Source: an uncultured bacterium
GTDB taxonomy: Bacteria; Planctomycetota; UBA1135; GCA-002686595
DNA length: 37,672 nucleotides
Direction of reading: 5' to 3'
Assembly: GCA_905480285.1 (NCBI GenBank)
Contig: CAJQPT010000052.1
Coordinates: 1 to 37,672 of the forward strand
Positions within the stretch are counted from its first letter, which is position 1. Each line of letters starts with the position of its first letter. The translations under genes and the position numbers were made by a program. Under the pieces are notes generated by a model, which saw nothing but the letters and a program-made list of their open reading frames with translations, did not search any database and had not been told where the DNA came from. Shown here piece by piece: positions 15,449 to 23,844 of the stretch.

Positions 15449-17277
15449 CCGGTCAAGGCGTCTTCGGGTCGCTCGGCCTGCTCCGTCACCCGCTCGAAGT
15501 CGAGGCCCAGTTGGGCGGCGGCTTCACGGGGTTGGACTGGCTCATCGTCGGTCTTGCTTTGCTGGCGATCACGATCCTCGGGGAGCGCCTCACCGGCAAG
15601 CAGGAGTCCATCCGTGACTTCTACCTCGGGGGGCGAAGCCTGCCCTGGTATGCGGTGTCCGCCTCGATCATCGCAACCGAGATCTCGGCCGTGACGTTCT
15701 TCGCGGTGCCCTCCATGGTCTGGCGGGAGGGCGGTTCGCTCCTCTACCTGCAGATCGGACTGTTCAGCGCGCTCGTGGCGCGCCTCGTCGTGGCCACCGT
15801 CCTGGTGCCCGCGTACTACGAGCGCGAGGTCTACAGCCCCTACGAGTTCATGGGCAACCGCCTGGGTCCTGCGGTGCGCCGCATGACGACGGGGCTCTTC
15901 ATGATCGGCGGCGCGCTGGCCCAGGCCTCGCGGGTCTACATCACCGCGGTCGTGATCGAGGTGCTCGCGCAAGAGGAGCTCGCGGCGGCCTCGTCGCTCA
16001 CAGGCCTGCCGCCGCTGGCGTGCGCCATCGTGGCCATCGCGCTGGTGGCGCTGCTCTGGACGTGGATCGGCGGCGTGGCGACGGTGGTCTGGACCGACGC
16101 GATGCTGTTCCTGCTCTTCGTGGGCGGCATGCTCGGGATGCTGGTCGCCCTGCACGCCGGGGTCGAGGGTGGTCTCGGGGAGTCATGGCGGCTCGCCATG
16201 GACTCGGGCCGCCTCGGGCTGATCGACACGGACTTCGCGTTCACGAAGCCATACACGCTCTGGGCCGTCCTCTTCGCTGCGAGCTGGGGGCTGATCGGCC
16301 CCTATGGAACCGACCAGCTGATCGTGCAGCGGTTGCTCTGCTGCCGCTCCAAACGTGACGCGCAGCTCGCGATGGTGGGGAGCTACGCGGCGGTGATCGT
16401 GATCGCCCTCGCCTTCCTCATCGGCATCGGGCTGTACGGCTACTACCTCGAGCACGCCATGTCGGAGGGGGCCCTCGCGCTCGTTGGCGACAAGCCCGAG
16501 CGCATCCTGCCGGTGTTCGTCAGGGAGGAGCTCCCCGCAGGCGTCCGGGGACTCGTGCTCGCCGCGGCGTTCGCCGCAGCGATCTCGAGCCTGGATTCGA
16601 TCCTCGCGGCCCTGGGTCAAGCGTCCCAGGCGACGGTCTGGCCGCTCGTTCGGCGCGCGTTGGGCTGGCCGGCAGAGGGGGACGAAGGGGGCTCGATCCG
16701 GGTCGGGCGCGCCTTTGTCATCTTCTGGGCGGCCGCGCTGGCGGCCCTCGCCGTGGCCATGCCCGTGATCGAGGCGCAGTACGACGACCTGCTCGGGCTG
16801 GCGCTCGGGATGTCCGGACTGGTCGGCGGCCCGCTGCTCGCCGGCTTCGCGCTCTCCTGGGGATCCGGAACCCGTGGTGCCGCCGGTTACCTCTGGGCGG
16901 CACCCCTGGGTCTACTGACGGTCCTCTTCGGGATCTGGCACGGTGAAGTGGCCTATGCGGCGAGCTGGTGGGTCGCCGGTGGCTTTCTTGCCCTGTGGCT
17001 CTTCCTGGGCCTGCCCCGGCGCCGCCAGCCCCACGGTTCAATTCAGACCCTGTGGCTCGCCTTCACCCTGTTCCTCCTGACTCGTCTGGCCGAGGTCGGC
17101 GCGTTTGACGACGGCCGCTCCATCGCGTGGCCGTGGTACGTGCCCGTCGGGAGCTCAATGACCCTCCTCTACGCCTACTTGCTGGATCGACCCTCATCGC
17201 GGGGGCCCTCTCCGCCGGGGCCCTCTCCGCCGGGGACCTCGCCGGTAGGGACCTCGCCATCAAGGCCCTCCAGATAA
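15445..17277 (+). CDS. Sodium:solute symporter (SSS family)
   Basis: This 610-residue inner-membrane transporter probably drives sugar or related solute uptake with sodium. It has about 13-14 membrane segments, starting near GLDWLIVGLALLAITI. The SSS hallmarks RDFYLGGRSLPWYAVSAS and ATEISAVTFFAVPSMVW follow, and GPYGTDQLIVQRLL and AAISSLDSILAALG lie in the second half. GTG 15445 is chosen over TTG 15439 because GGAGG (15434-15438) lies 6 nt before it and it forms a GTGA overlap with the preceding gene. Linkage to nagB suggests an amino-sugar substrate (inference). The last 28 residues are a Pro/Ser/Gly-rich repeat tail, encoded antisense to the M28 peptidase C-terminus over 103 nt. Confidence 0.92.
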   Translation: MTGQGVFGSLGLLRHPLEVEAQLGGGFTGLDWLIVGLALLAITILGERLTGKQESIRDFYLGGRSLPWYAVSASIIATEISAVTFFAVPSMVWREGGSLLYLQIGLFSALVARLVVATVLVPAYYEREVYSPYEFMGNRLGPAVRRMTTGLFMIGGALAQASRVYITAVVIEVLAQEELAAASSLTGLPPLACAIVAIALVALLWTWIGGVATVVWTDAMLFLLFVGGMLGMLVALHAGVEGGLGESWRLAMDSGRLGLIDTDFAFTKPYTLWAVLFAASWGLIGPYGTDQLIVQRLLCCRSKRDAQLAMVGSYAAVIVIALAFLIGIGLYGYYLEHAMSEGALALVGDKPERILPVFVREELPAGVRGLVLAAAFAAAISSLDSILAALGQASQATVWPLVRRALGWPAEGDEGGSIRVGRAFVIFWAAALAALAVAMPVIEAQYDDLLGLALGMSGLVGGPLLAGFALSWGSGTRGAAGYLWAAPLGLLTVLFGIWHGEVAYAASWWVAGGFLALWLFLGLPRRRQPHGSIQTLWLAFTLFLLTRLAEVGAFDDGRSIAWPWYVPVGSSMTLLYAYLLDRPSSRGPSPPGPSPPGTSPVGTSPSRPSR

Positions 17278-18710
17278 CCGGTGACCGCGAGGAGCCCCAC
17301 GCGGGCGCACCAGCCCATGTTCTCCGGCTCCTTGTCCGTGGTGTTCTCCGGGGTATCGCCGGCGGAGTGGTAGTGCTCATCGAAGTCGATGGCGACCCGG
17401 TCACGGTCACTCCAGGACTCGCCAGGCATCCCAGCGGTCCGCGGCTGCTCGTCTGGCTTCCCCCAGGCGCTGGTGTACAGCGTGACCGCCGGGAGCCCCC
17501 CGTCTCGGAAGCGCCGGGAGCCGCTGAACACGTAGCTGTCGGTTCCGCCAAGGCTCTTGTTGGTGGCCCAGCGCTCGGGGAAGCCCGGCGTTCCAGCGCG
17601 GTCCGTGAGTACACGCCCCGCCGCAGCGATGAAGCCCGCGTTGGCTTGCAGGTCGTCCGGTTCGACGTGAAGTCGCTGCCCCGTCGCCCCGTAACCAGCC
17701 TGGTCGAAGTTCATGACGCCGAGGACACCGGCGCCCAGCTCGGACTCCAGGTAGGTGCGAGTGGACGCGATCTCGGTACCCCAGATGGCAAAGCGGATCT
17801 CGCGGCACGGCGGCTCGATGGCGCCGGCGGCCACCGCAGCGCTCCAAGCCTCTGCGATCTCGAGGACGATGGCCACGCCGCTGGCGTTGTCGTTGGCCCC
17901 TGGGCCTCCGCTGTCCGAGTCCCCGTGTGCGCAGACGAGGAAGTGCCCCGCGGGCGCGCCCTTGGCGGCGGGTAGCGTCGCGACGACGGTCACAGGCGCG
18001 GCCTGCTTGATGACCGTCTCGAGGCTCCAGTCCAGCTCGACGGCCTTGCCGGCCTCGATCGCCACGCGCAGCCTGGCGCCCTCGGGCGCGGAGATTCCAA
18101 AGGTCGTCGCCTGCTCCCCGCGGCGTCGCAGGGAGCGGCAGACGGGCCAGGCGCCGTCGATGGTGTTCGCGTCGTCGACGAGCACCACGTTGGAGGGGGT
18201 CCCCTTGCGCCGGACGCCCATATAGGAGCCTGTGAGCAGCGCCACCCCCGGACCGGGCTCGCTCCGGGCATCGCCGACCTCCAGGGGGATGCGCTTCCCT
18301 GCGCCTGCCGGCGAGAAGCCCCAGGGCCAGATCCGCTCCAGGGGAACGGGGTCCTCCCCGTCGATCCTGGCGATCAGGCTCCACGACAGCTCCTCATGGC
18401 ACCATTGCTCGCGCCCCAGCTGGCGGACGCTCTCAAGGCCCATGGCCTCGAAGCGCTTCTCGAGGAGCTTCGCAGCTCGCTCGCCGGAGCTCGTGCCGCC
18501 CATTCGTGCGCCAAGGGCCACGAGGTCACGGACGGTGGCGGCGGCACGCTGGTTGGAGACACCTGCCACCAGCGGGTGGGCCGGCTGTGCGGCTGGCTGA
18601 GCGGGCGCCTGGACAGCAGGGGCCGCGGGCTCCTGGGCGCGGGCCGTGACGCGGGGGCCAGGGGAGGGGAGCGCCAGCAGGGCGAGGAGGAGGGGGGCGG
18701 CGTGGGGCAT
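17175..18710 (-). CDS. Secreted M28-family zinc peptidase
   Basis: The 511-residue protein begins with a signal peptide (about 1-25, PHAAPLLLALLALPSPG) and an Ala/Pro/Gln-rich linker, then an M28 peptidase domain. Metal-binding elements include CAHGDSDSGG with His/Asp, GANDNASGVA with the bridging Asp, NFDQAGYG, and a late HYHSAGDTPENT with a His ligand. The usual Glu-Glu pair is present only as WGTEIAST, one Glu followed by Ile. It probably cleaves peptides outside the cytoplasm. ATG 18710 is chosen for the signal peptide; no SD is seen. The C-terminal tail (GEVPGGEGP repeats) overlaps the convergent symporter gene. Confidence 0.85.
   Translation of the reverse strand: MPHAAPLLLALLALPSPGPRVTARAQEPAAPAVQAPAQPAAQPAHPLVAGVSNQRAAATVRDLVALGARMGGTSSGERAAKLLEKRFEAMGLESVRQLGREQWCHEELSWSLIARIDGEDPVPLERIWPWGFSPAGAGKRIPLEVGDARSEPGPGVALLTGSYMGVRRKGTPSNVVLVDDANTIDGAWPVCRSLRRRGEQATTFGISAPEGARLRVAIEAGKAVELDWSLETVIKQAAPVTVVATLPAAKGAPAGHFLVCAHGDSDSGGPGANDNASGVAIVLEIAEAWSAAVAAGAIEPPCREIRFAIWGTEIASTRTYLESELGAGVLGVMNFDQAGYGATGQRLHVEPDDLQANAGFIAAAGRVLTDRAGTPGFPERWATNKSLGGTDSYVFSGSRRFRDGGLPAVTLYTSAWGKPDEQPRTAGMPGESWSDRDRVAIDFDEHYHSAGDTPENTTDKEPENMGWCARVGLLAVTGYLEGLDGEVPTGEVPGGEGPGGEGPRDEGRSSK
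17203..17262. repeat. Four 15-nt tandem repeats coding on both strands
   Basis: Two identical units GGGCCCTCTCCGCCG are followed by GGGACCTCGCCGGTA and GGGACCTCGCCATCA. The plus strand reads PSPPG/TSPVG repeats (symporter tail); the minus strand reads GEGPG/GEVPx repeats (M28 peptidase tail). Confidence 0.85.
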
Positions 18711-18763
18711 GGGGCGTCCGAATAATCGGTTGGCGAGGCCGGGAGGGAGCGGGGGCTCGATCC

Positions 18764-18769
18764 TAAACT
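18764..18769 (+). promoter_or_regulatory. Possible -10 box (TAAACT) for the efflux lipoprotein gene
   Basis: TAAACT lies 50 nt before ATG 18820 in the divergent spacer between the M28 peptidase and the outer-membrane factor gene. The -35 is not recognisable. Confidence 0.3.
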
Positions 18770-18819
18770 CCTTGGGCGAGGGAGTCCTTGGATGGGCGGC
18801 CTCGCGTACCCCAACGATC

Positions 18820-20292
18820 ATGCGTACACGCCTCGGGCCCCTCATCGCCGCACTCCTCCTCTCCGCTGGCTGCGCCGGGCCGGACGCTGCGGAGGAGCGT
18901 CCTGACCTCTCCTCCCTCCTGCGGGGCGACCTCCCTGAGGCCTGGACCCCGACGGGGGTGGGTGGGGATGGCCTGGCAGCCCGCGAGGACGACCCCCGAC
19001 CGTTTTGGGAGACCTTTGACGACCCCCTCCTGAACGGGCTCGTGGAAGAAGCCCTGACGTACAACCGGGACCTGCTCGCCAGCGCCGAGCGATTGAGGGG
19101 TGCGGCAGCCCGTTCGATGGTGGCGCGCTCGGCCCGTCGGCCCCAGGTGCAGGGGCGGGTGGACGGGTCGAGGCAGGACCAGGCCTTCGTGGGATTCCCC
19201 TTCCCGGGCGGCCCCCTCCAGTCGGAGTACAGCCAGTGGTCGGCGGCCATCGACCTGTCCTGGGAGCTCGACCTGTGGGGCAAGCTCGCGGCCGGCGTGG
19301 ACGCCGCCGAGGCGGAGGTCCAGGCCGTCATGGCGGACCTCGCCGCGGCTCGGCTCAGCGTGGCGGCTCAGGTGACCATCGCGTGGTTCGGACTGCGCGC
19401 GGCGGCGCAGCAGGTGGCGCTGAGCGAGGCCACGGTCGCCTCGTACGAACGAAGCCTCGAGGCCATCGAGGATCGGCATGAGGCGGGGCTCACCGGCACG
19501 CTTGACCTGCGACTCTCCCAGGCCAACGTCGCTGGAAGCCGAGCGCAACTGACGGCGGCGGAGCGAACGCGGGAGGTGGTGTCGAGGCAGATCGAGGTCC
19601 TCCTCGGCCGCTTCCCTGATGCCGAGCTCCGGACGGAGGGCGGCTTCTCTGGCCTGCCCCCCGCGGTGCCCGCCGGGGTGCCGGCGGTGGTGCTGTCGCG
19701 CCGGCCCGACATCGTCGCCATCGAGCGGCGCATGACCGCCGCCGAGGCCACCGCGCGGCAGGCGCGGCTGGATCGGTGGCCCTCCATCGCCCTGACCTCG
19801 AGCGGGGGCCTCACGAGCAACGATCTCGAGAGCCTCCTGGACGGAGACTTCGGGGTGTGGTCCCTGGCGGGTCGAGTGACGGCGCCGATCCTTGACGGTG
19901 GGCGGCGCGAGGCCCGTATCGACGAGTCGCTGGCGGCGCTGCTGGAGGTGCGCGCGCTGTTCGCCTCGGCGGCCCTGCGGGCTTTCTTCGAGGTGGAGAA
20001 CGCTCTCGCGGCGGAGAACCTCCTGCTGGAGCGTCTCGGGCACCTCGAGGAGGCGGCGCTGCGCTCTCGCGAGGCGACCGCTCTCGCGGATGATCAATAC
20101 GACCAGGGGCTCGTGGGCATTGACCTCGTGCTGGAGGCGCAGCGGCGGGAATTGCAGGCAGAGTCCACCTTCCTGGAGGCAAGACGCGAGCTCTATCAGA
20201 ACCGGGTGGACCTTCACGTGGCCCTGGGGGGCGGGTTCATGGGAGGAGCGCTGGGGGACCCGCTCGGTGAGGCTGCGCCGGACTCCGATTGA
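18820..20292 (+). CDS. Outer-membrane efflux lipoprotein (TolC/NodT/OprM type)
   Basis: The 490-residue protein is a TolC-superfamily outer-membrane factor of tripartite exporters. The N-terminus is a lipoprotein signal with LLLSAGC (Cys18). Then come WETFDDPLLNGLVEEAL and NRDLLASAERLRGA, the two internally repeated helical/strand halves with SWELDLWGKL and LSRRPDIVAIERRM, and TAPILDGGRREARI near 350, all typical of the NodT group. The start ATG 18820 gives the lipoprotein signal directly. No RND pump or membrane fusion protein is adjacent, so it must work with partners encoded elsewhere. It is divergent from the M28 peptidase gene. Confidence 0.93.
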   Translation: MRTRLGPLIAALLLSAGCAGPDAAEERPDLSSLLRGDLPEAWTPTGVGGDGLAAREDDPRPFWETFDDPLLNGLVEEALTYNRDLLASAERLRGAAARSMVARSARRPQVQGRVDGSRQDQAFVGFPFPGGPLQSEYSQWSAAIDLSWELDLWGKLAAGVDAAEAEVQAVMADLAAARLSVAAQVTIAWFGLRAAAQQVALSEATVASYERSLEAIEDRHEAGLTGTLDLRLSQANVAGSRAQLTAAERTREVVSRQIEVLLGRFPDAELRTEGGFSGLPPAVPAGVPAVVLSRRPDIVAIERRMTAAEATARQARLDRWPSIALTSSGGLTSNDLESLLDGDFGVWSLAGRVTAPILDGGRREARIDESLAALLEVRALFASAALRAFFEVENALAAENLLLERLGHLEEAALRSREATALADDQYDQGLVGIDLVLEAQRRELQAESTFLEARRELYQNRVDLHVALGGGFMGGALGDPLGEAAPDSD

Positions 20293-20401
20293 ACAGGCCG
20301 AGGCCTCGGGGTCACGCTGAGCGGCGGGGCCCGTCCCTCGCCCGAGTCCCATCGCCGCTCGGCAGCATCCCGGCCGCGGCGCCGCTCGAACCGCCCACAC
20401 C

Positions 20402-21307
20402 ATGAACCCGGGAAGTATCGTCACGCCGGTCCGGATTGCGGTCACAGTCATGTGCCTCGTCTGGGGCTCGACGTGGTTCGTGGTGCGCGAGGGGCTGAGT
20501 GAGATGCAGCCCTTCGGGAGCGGGGGCATGCGCTTCTTCCTCGCCTGGCTGGTGATGTCCGCGGTGGCGCCCGGGATCGCAGCGCGCGAGGGCGGTGAGC
20601 GGCCCACGTGGCGGCTGGTGGTCGTGATGGCGACGGGCAACTTTGCCATCAGCTACGGCATCGTCTACTGGGCCGAGCAGACGCTCCCCTCGGGGCTGAC
20701 GGCGGTGCTCTGGGCGGTGTTCCCGCTGATGACGGCGGGCGTGTCCCAGCTTCAGGGGACCGAGGCGCGCCTCCACGGCGCCCAGTGGTGGGGCCTGGTC
20801 GTTGGTTTCGTTGGCGTTGTGCTGCTCTTCCTGACGGACGTGCGATCGGTGGGCGGGGACGCCGTCGAGCGGGGCCTGGTGCTCCTCTTGAGTCCCCTCG
20901 TCTCAGCCCTCGCCACCGCGTACATCAAGCGGCACGGGGCGCACGTCAGCGCCGCGCTGCTCAATCGCTCCGCGCTGTTGCTGGGGAGCCTGATGCTGCT
21001 CACGGCGGCGCTGCTCGTCGAAGGAGGCATCTCTCCGCCGTCCACCGCAAAGGGTGCGCTGGGGATCATGTACCTCGCGCTCTTCGGCACCGTGCTGACC
21101 TTCACCCTCTACTTCTGGGTCCTGCGCCAGGCGAGCACGGTGGCGCTCTCGCTGATCGCCTACGTGACCCCGGCCATCGCGCTGGTGGTTGGCGCCAGCC
21201 TCGGGGAGGAGACCGTCACGGCCTGGACTCTCGGTGGACTCACCTTTGTTCTGCTGGGCTGCGCCCTCGTGCTCCGCCGGCCGGCAGCGGGGGCCGCCAG
21301 GGCTTGA
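20402..21307 (+). CDS. EamA/DMT superfamily transporter
   Basis: The 301-residue inner-membrane protein has about ten hydrophobic segments arranged as two EamA repeats. The first repeat opens with VMCLVWGSTWFVVREGL, the classic DMT start. FGTVLTFTLYFWVLRQA and AYVTPAIALVVGASLGEE in the second repeat are also characteristic. Members export or import small metabolites such as amino acids; the substrate cannot be read from sequence. It follows the efflux lipoprotein by 109 nt, a spacer with a 12-nt palindrome CCGAGGCCTCGG (20298-20309) and no obvious promoter. No good SD precedes the ATG. Confidence 0.9.
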   Translation: MNPGSIVTPVRIAVTVMCLVWGSTWFVVREGLSEMQPFGSGGMRFFLAWLVMSAVAPGIAAREGGERPTWRLVVVMATGNFAISYGIVYWAEQTLPSGLTAVLWAVFPLMTAGVSQLQGTEARLHGAQWWGLVVGFVGVVLLFLTDVRSVGGDAVERGLVLLLSPLVSALATAYIKRHGAHVSAALLNRSALLLGSLMLLTAALLVEGGISPPSTAKGALGIMYLALFGTVLTFTLYFWVLRQASTVALSLIAYVTPAIALVVGASLGEETVTAWTLGGLTFVLLGCALVLRRPAAGAARA

Positions 21308-21332
21308 CGCGGCGATCAGCCTGTCGTTTGCC

Positions 21333-21338
21333 TAGACT
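21333..21338 (+). promoter_or_regulatory. Possible -10 box (TAGACT) for a leaderless pqiA transcript
   Basis: TAGACT ends 6 nt before GTG 21345, which would place +1 at the start codon. A TTGACG at 21304-21309 is 23 nt upstream, longer than ideal spacing. No SD is present. Confidence 0.35.
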
Positions 21339-21344
21339 TGTGGA

Positions 21345-21974
21345 GTGTCAAGTCCGACCTCGACGCTGCCGCTCGCGGCCTGTCCGTGCTGTGGGCGAGT
21401 CTCGAAGCTGCCGCCGGCCGCGAAGGGGGCGACCTTCAGCTGCGGTCGATGCGGTGAGCCGCTCCCGCAGGCGAGCGGGGGGCGGCGTGGGCGAGCGGTT
21501 TCCTCTCGTGTGGCTCTGCTCTGCGCCACGGCGCTGACCCTCTTTCCTGCGGCGGTCTTGCTGCCGGTCTTCGAGGTCCAGCAGTTCGGCCGTGCGGTGG
21601 AGGCGAGCCTCTGGTCGGGCAGCCTTGGCCTGATCGGGCGCGGCGAGCTCATGGTTGGGCTCATCGTGCTCGTGTGCTCGCTCTGCCTTCCGGTGGTGAA
21701 GCTGTCCTCTCTCCTCCTTGTCACTGCCGGCCGAAATTGGCTCGCGGTGCACCACCGCCGGTTCGGCTGGCGGTTGGTGGAGTGGACGGGCCGCTGGGGC
21801 ATGCTCGACGTGCTGCTCGTCGCGGTGCTGGTGGCCTGGATGAAGATGGGCGAGCTGGTCGAGTTCACCGTGGGTCCCGGCCTTTGGGTGTTCGCGACGG
21901 TTGTCCTCCTGAGCCTGACCGCCTCTGCTCAATACGACCCCCACGCACTGTGGGACGATCCCGATTCCGAATGA
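21345..21974 (+). CDS. PqiA-like membrane protein (single domain)
   Basis: The 209-residue protein has an N-terminal zinc-ribbon-like module with CPCC (Cys13, Cys16) and CGRC (Cys33, Cys36). About four membrane segments follow, carrying the PqiA pattern LFPAAVLLPVFEVQ, WSGSLGLIGRGELMVGLIVLV and LPVVKL. PqiA/YebS proteins of Proteobacteria hold two such units and work with MCE proteins in inter-membrane lipid transport; this is a single unit. GTG 21345 is the only start that keeps the full zinc module. The stop overlaps the start of the MCE gene (ATGATGA), so the two are translationally coupled, supporting a shared role in envelope lipid traffic. Confidence 0.9.
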   Translation: MSSPTSTLPLAACPCCGRVSKLPPAAKGATFSCGRCGEPLPQASGGRRGRAVSSRVALLCATALTLFPAAVLLPVFEVQQFGRAVEASLWSGSLGLIGRGELMVGLIVLVCSLCLPVVKLSSLLLVTAGRNWLAVHHRRFGWRLVEWTGRWGMLDVLLVAVLVAWMKMGELVEFTVGPGLWVFATVVLLSLTASAQYDPHALWDDPDSE

Positions 21975-23452
21975 TGAGCCCTGACGAGCACGCCCTGGAA
22001 GCCTCCCTCCCCGATGCGGTGATCTCCGACCCTGCGGGGGCCCGGGGGGGCAGACGCTGGTGGATGCTTGGAGCGCTGGTGGGGGCTGGGATCTCCCTCT
22101 TTCTGCTGCTCCAGGGGGCGGGCCCGACGGTGACGTTGATGGCGCCCCACGGGCACGGCATCGGACCGGGTGACCCCATCCGCTTTCAGGGCCTGGATGT
22201 GGGAGAGGTCGTTGATGTTCGCCTCGCGGAGGGCGCCGGCGTTGAGCTGGAGCTGCGCTTTCGACCGGAGGCCCAGGGGCTGGCGCGGGCCGGCACACGG
22301 CTCTGGATCGTCCGACCGCTCCTCTCGCTCGACGCCGTCACCGGGCTCGACACGCTCCTCGGGTCGCGGTACGTCAGCCTGGACCCCGGACCCGAGGGCG
22401 CCGAGCGGCGCGGCCGGTTCACGGCGCTCGCCGCGCCCCCGGTGGATGGGCTGAGCGGCGGGCTGCCCGGGCTCGATCTCGTGCTCGAGTCGCCCCGGCG
22501 GAACGGGATTCAGCCTGGGGCCGCGCTCACCTTCCGTGGGGTGACCATCGGTGCGGTGACCGCCGTCCAGCTTTCCAGCGACGCCACCGCCGTGGAGATT
22601 CACGTGACGGTGAGGAGCGGGTTCGCCCGGCTGATCCGCGAGCGGAGCCTGTTCTGGGAGATGGGCGGCGTTGAGGTGGACCTGACCCTGACGCGCGGCG
22701 TGGAGCTCGGCCTCGACTCGCTGCGTTCTGCGCTGGTCGGCGCGATCGCCGTGGCCACCCCTCCGGATGGCGGAGAGCCCGCGCCGGGAGGGTCGCGCTT
22801 CAGGCTCCACGATGACGCGGAGCGGGAGTGGCAGGAGTGGACCACGCCGCTGCCCATCGGCGACGACCTCCTGCCGGGGAGCGCCAGGGCGGGGGAGTCC
22901 TATGGCGGCCTTCTGAAGTGGAAGGAGGGGCGGATCCTCCGGACCACCGAGGCCCGCGACGGTTGGTTCTGCGCGACCCAGGCGGGGCTCATCGGACCAC
23001 GAGATCTCCTGACCGTCCCCGACGGGGCGACACCCGAGAGCGCCATTCTCGAGGTGGCTGGGCAGCGCTTCGGTCTCGCCGAGCTCGAGGGGCAGGGGCT
23101 GGTGATGGACCTGGGCCCTGGCCTGCGCCGCATCGCGCCCGCGGCCTTCGGCGACAACTGGGGCCTCCTCGCCGCCAAGGCCGTGGTGTTCTCGCGCGAG
23201 GTCACCGGGCCGGAAGACCTCCTGGTATTCGGGGCCCCAGGGTCTTCTCCGCTTGCCATTGGCGCGTCGCGGATCAACGAGGGGCCCGGAGGGGCCATGG
23301 TCGTCGCCGGGGGGCCCCCTGTCACCGAGGGGTGGCACGGGGGTCAGGTCTTCTCGAGGACGGACGGCGCGCTCCTTGGCCTGCTGCTGACCCCTCAGGA
23401 CGGGGCCCCGCCGCGTATTGCCCGCGTGCCCGCCGGGGCCGCCGGGCGCTGA
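21971..23452 (+). CDS. MCE-domain protein (PqiB/MlaD-like)
   Basis: The 493-residue protein has a cytoplasmic N-terminus, one membrane anchor (about 33-48) and a large periplasmic part. Two MCE domains are visible: about 52-140 (RFQGLDVGEVVDVRL, then TLLGSRYVSLDPG) and about 166-265 (LTFRGVTIGAVTAVQL, then SALVGAIAVATP). In the PqiB/YebT/MlaD family these form hexameric rings or tubes that carry lipids between membranes. Residues about 270-493 are not MCE-like and I do not recognise them. It starts at ATG 21971 (or 21974), overlapping the pqiA-like stop. A weak hairpin (23452-23476) follows the stop. Confidence 0.9.
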   Translation: MMSPDEHALEASLPDAVISDPAGARGGRRWWMLGALVGAGISLFLLLQGAGPTVTLMAPHGHGIGPGDPIRFQGLDVGEVVDVRLAEGAGVELELRFRPEAQGLARAGTRLWIVRPLLSLDAVTGLDTLLGSRYVSLDPGPEGAERRGRFTALAAPPVDGLSGGLPGLDLVLESPRRNGIQPGAALTFRGVTIGAVTAVQLSSDATAVEIHVTVRSGFARLIRERSLFWEMGGVEVDLTLTRGVELGLDSLRSALVGAIAVATPPDGGEPAPGGSRFRLHDDAEREWQEWTTPLPIGDDLLPGSARAGESYGGLLKWKEGRILRTTEARDGWFCATQAGLIGPRDLLTVPDGATPESAILEVAGQRFGLAELEGQGLVMDLGPGLRRIAPAAFGDNWGLLAAKAVVFSREVTGPEDLLVFGAPGSSPLAIGASRINEGPGGAMVVAGGPPVTEGWHGGQVFSRTDGALLGLLLTPQDGAPPRIARVPAGAAGR

Positions 23453-23844
23453 CCGGGGAGCCGGTCGTCCCCCGGTTGGCGTTCCGCCGCCTCGGAACCC
23501 CTTGCGAGGCTGCCGTGGGGTCGTCGGAGATTTTTGAGGAGGGCTGGTCCAGCCGGCCGCCGACCTCCCCGATGACCTTTTAGGAAGGAAGCCAGGAGCC
23601 CTCTCGCGTAGCGACAGCGGCTCCACGGTTGTCCTCGGACAACGTCGACCATGGCTGGAGAGAGCCTTTGGTCGTCCTGGAGTCGCGGCCTTCAGCAGGG
23701 GCCGCTCTCACCTCTGGTGAGCGGGACAGCCCGTGGGCCCTGCGCACGTGCGCGGGGCCCCTTCATTGGGCCCATGCTCCGCCGCGTCCTCAGGTCCGCC
23801 GGGCTGCGAGGTGGTCTCCTCGCGACACAGGCACCGCTGCGCGA
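23453..23844. other. Gene-free stretch between convergent MCE and kinase genes
   Basis: I see no credible gene in these 392 nt. It contains a hairpin ACCGGGG/CCCCGGT with an 11-nt loop (23452-23476) directly after the MCE stop, possibly a terminator without a T-run. It also holds a near-palindrome GTTGTCC-TC-GGACAAC (23628-23643) that looks operator-like. An ATG at 23651 opens a frame into the antisense of the kinase gene; its composition does not look coding. Confidence 0.5.
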
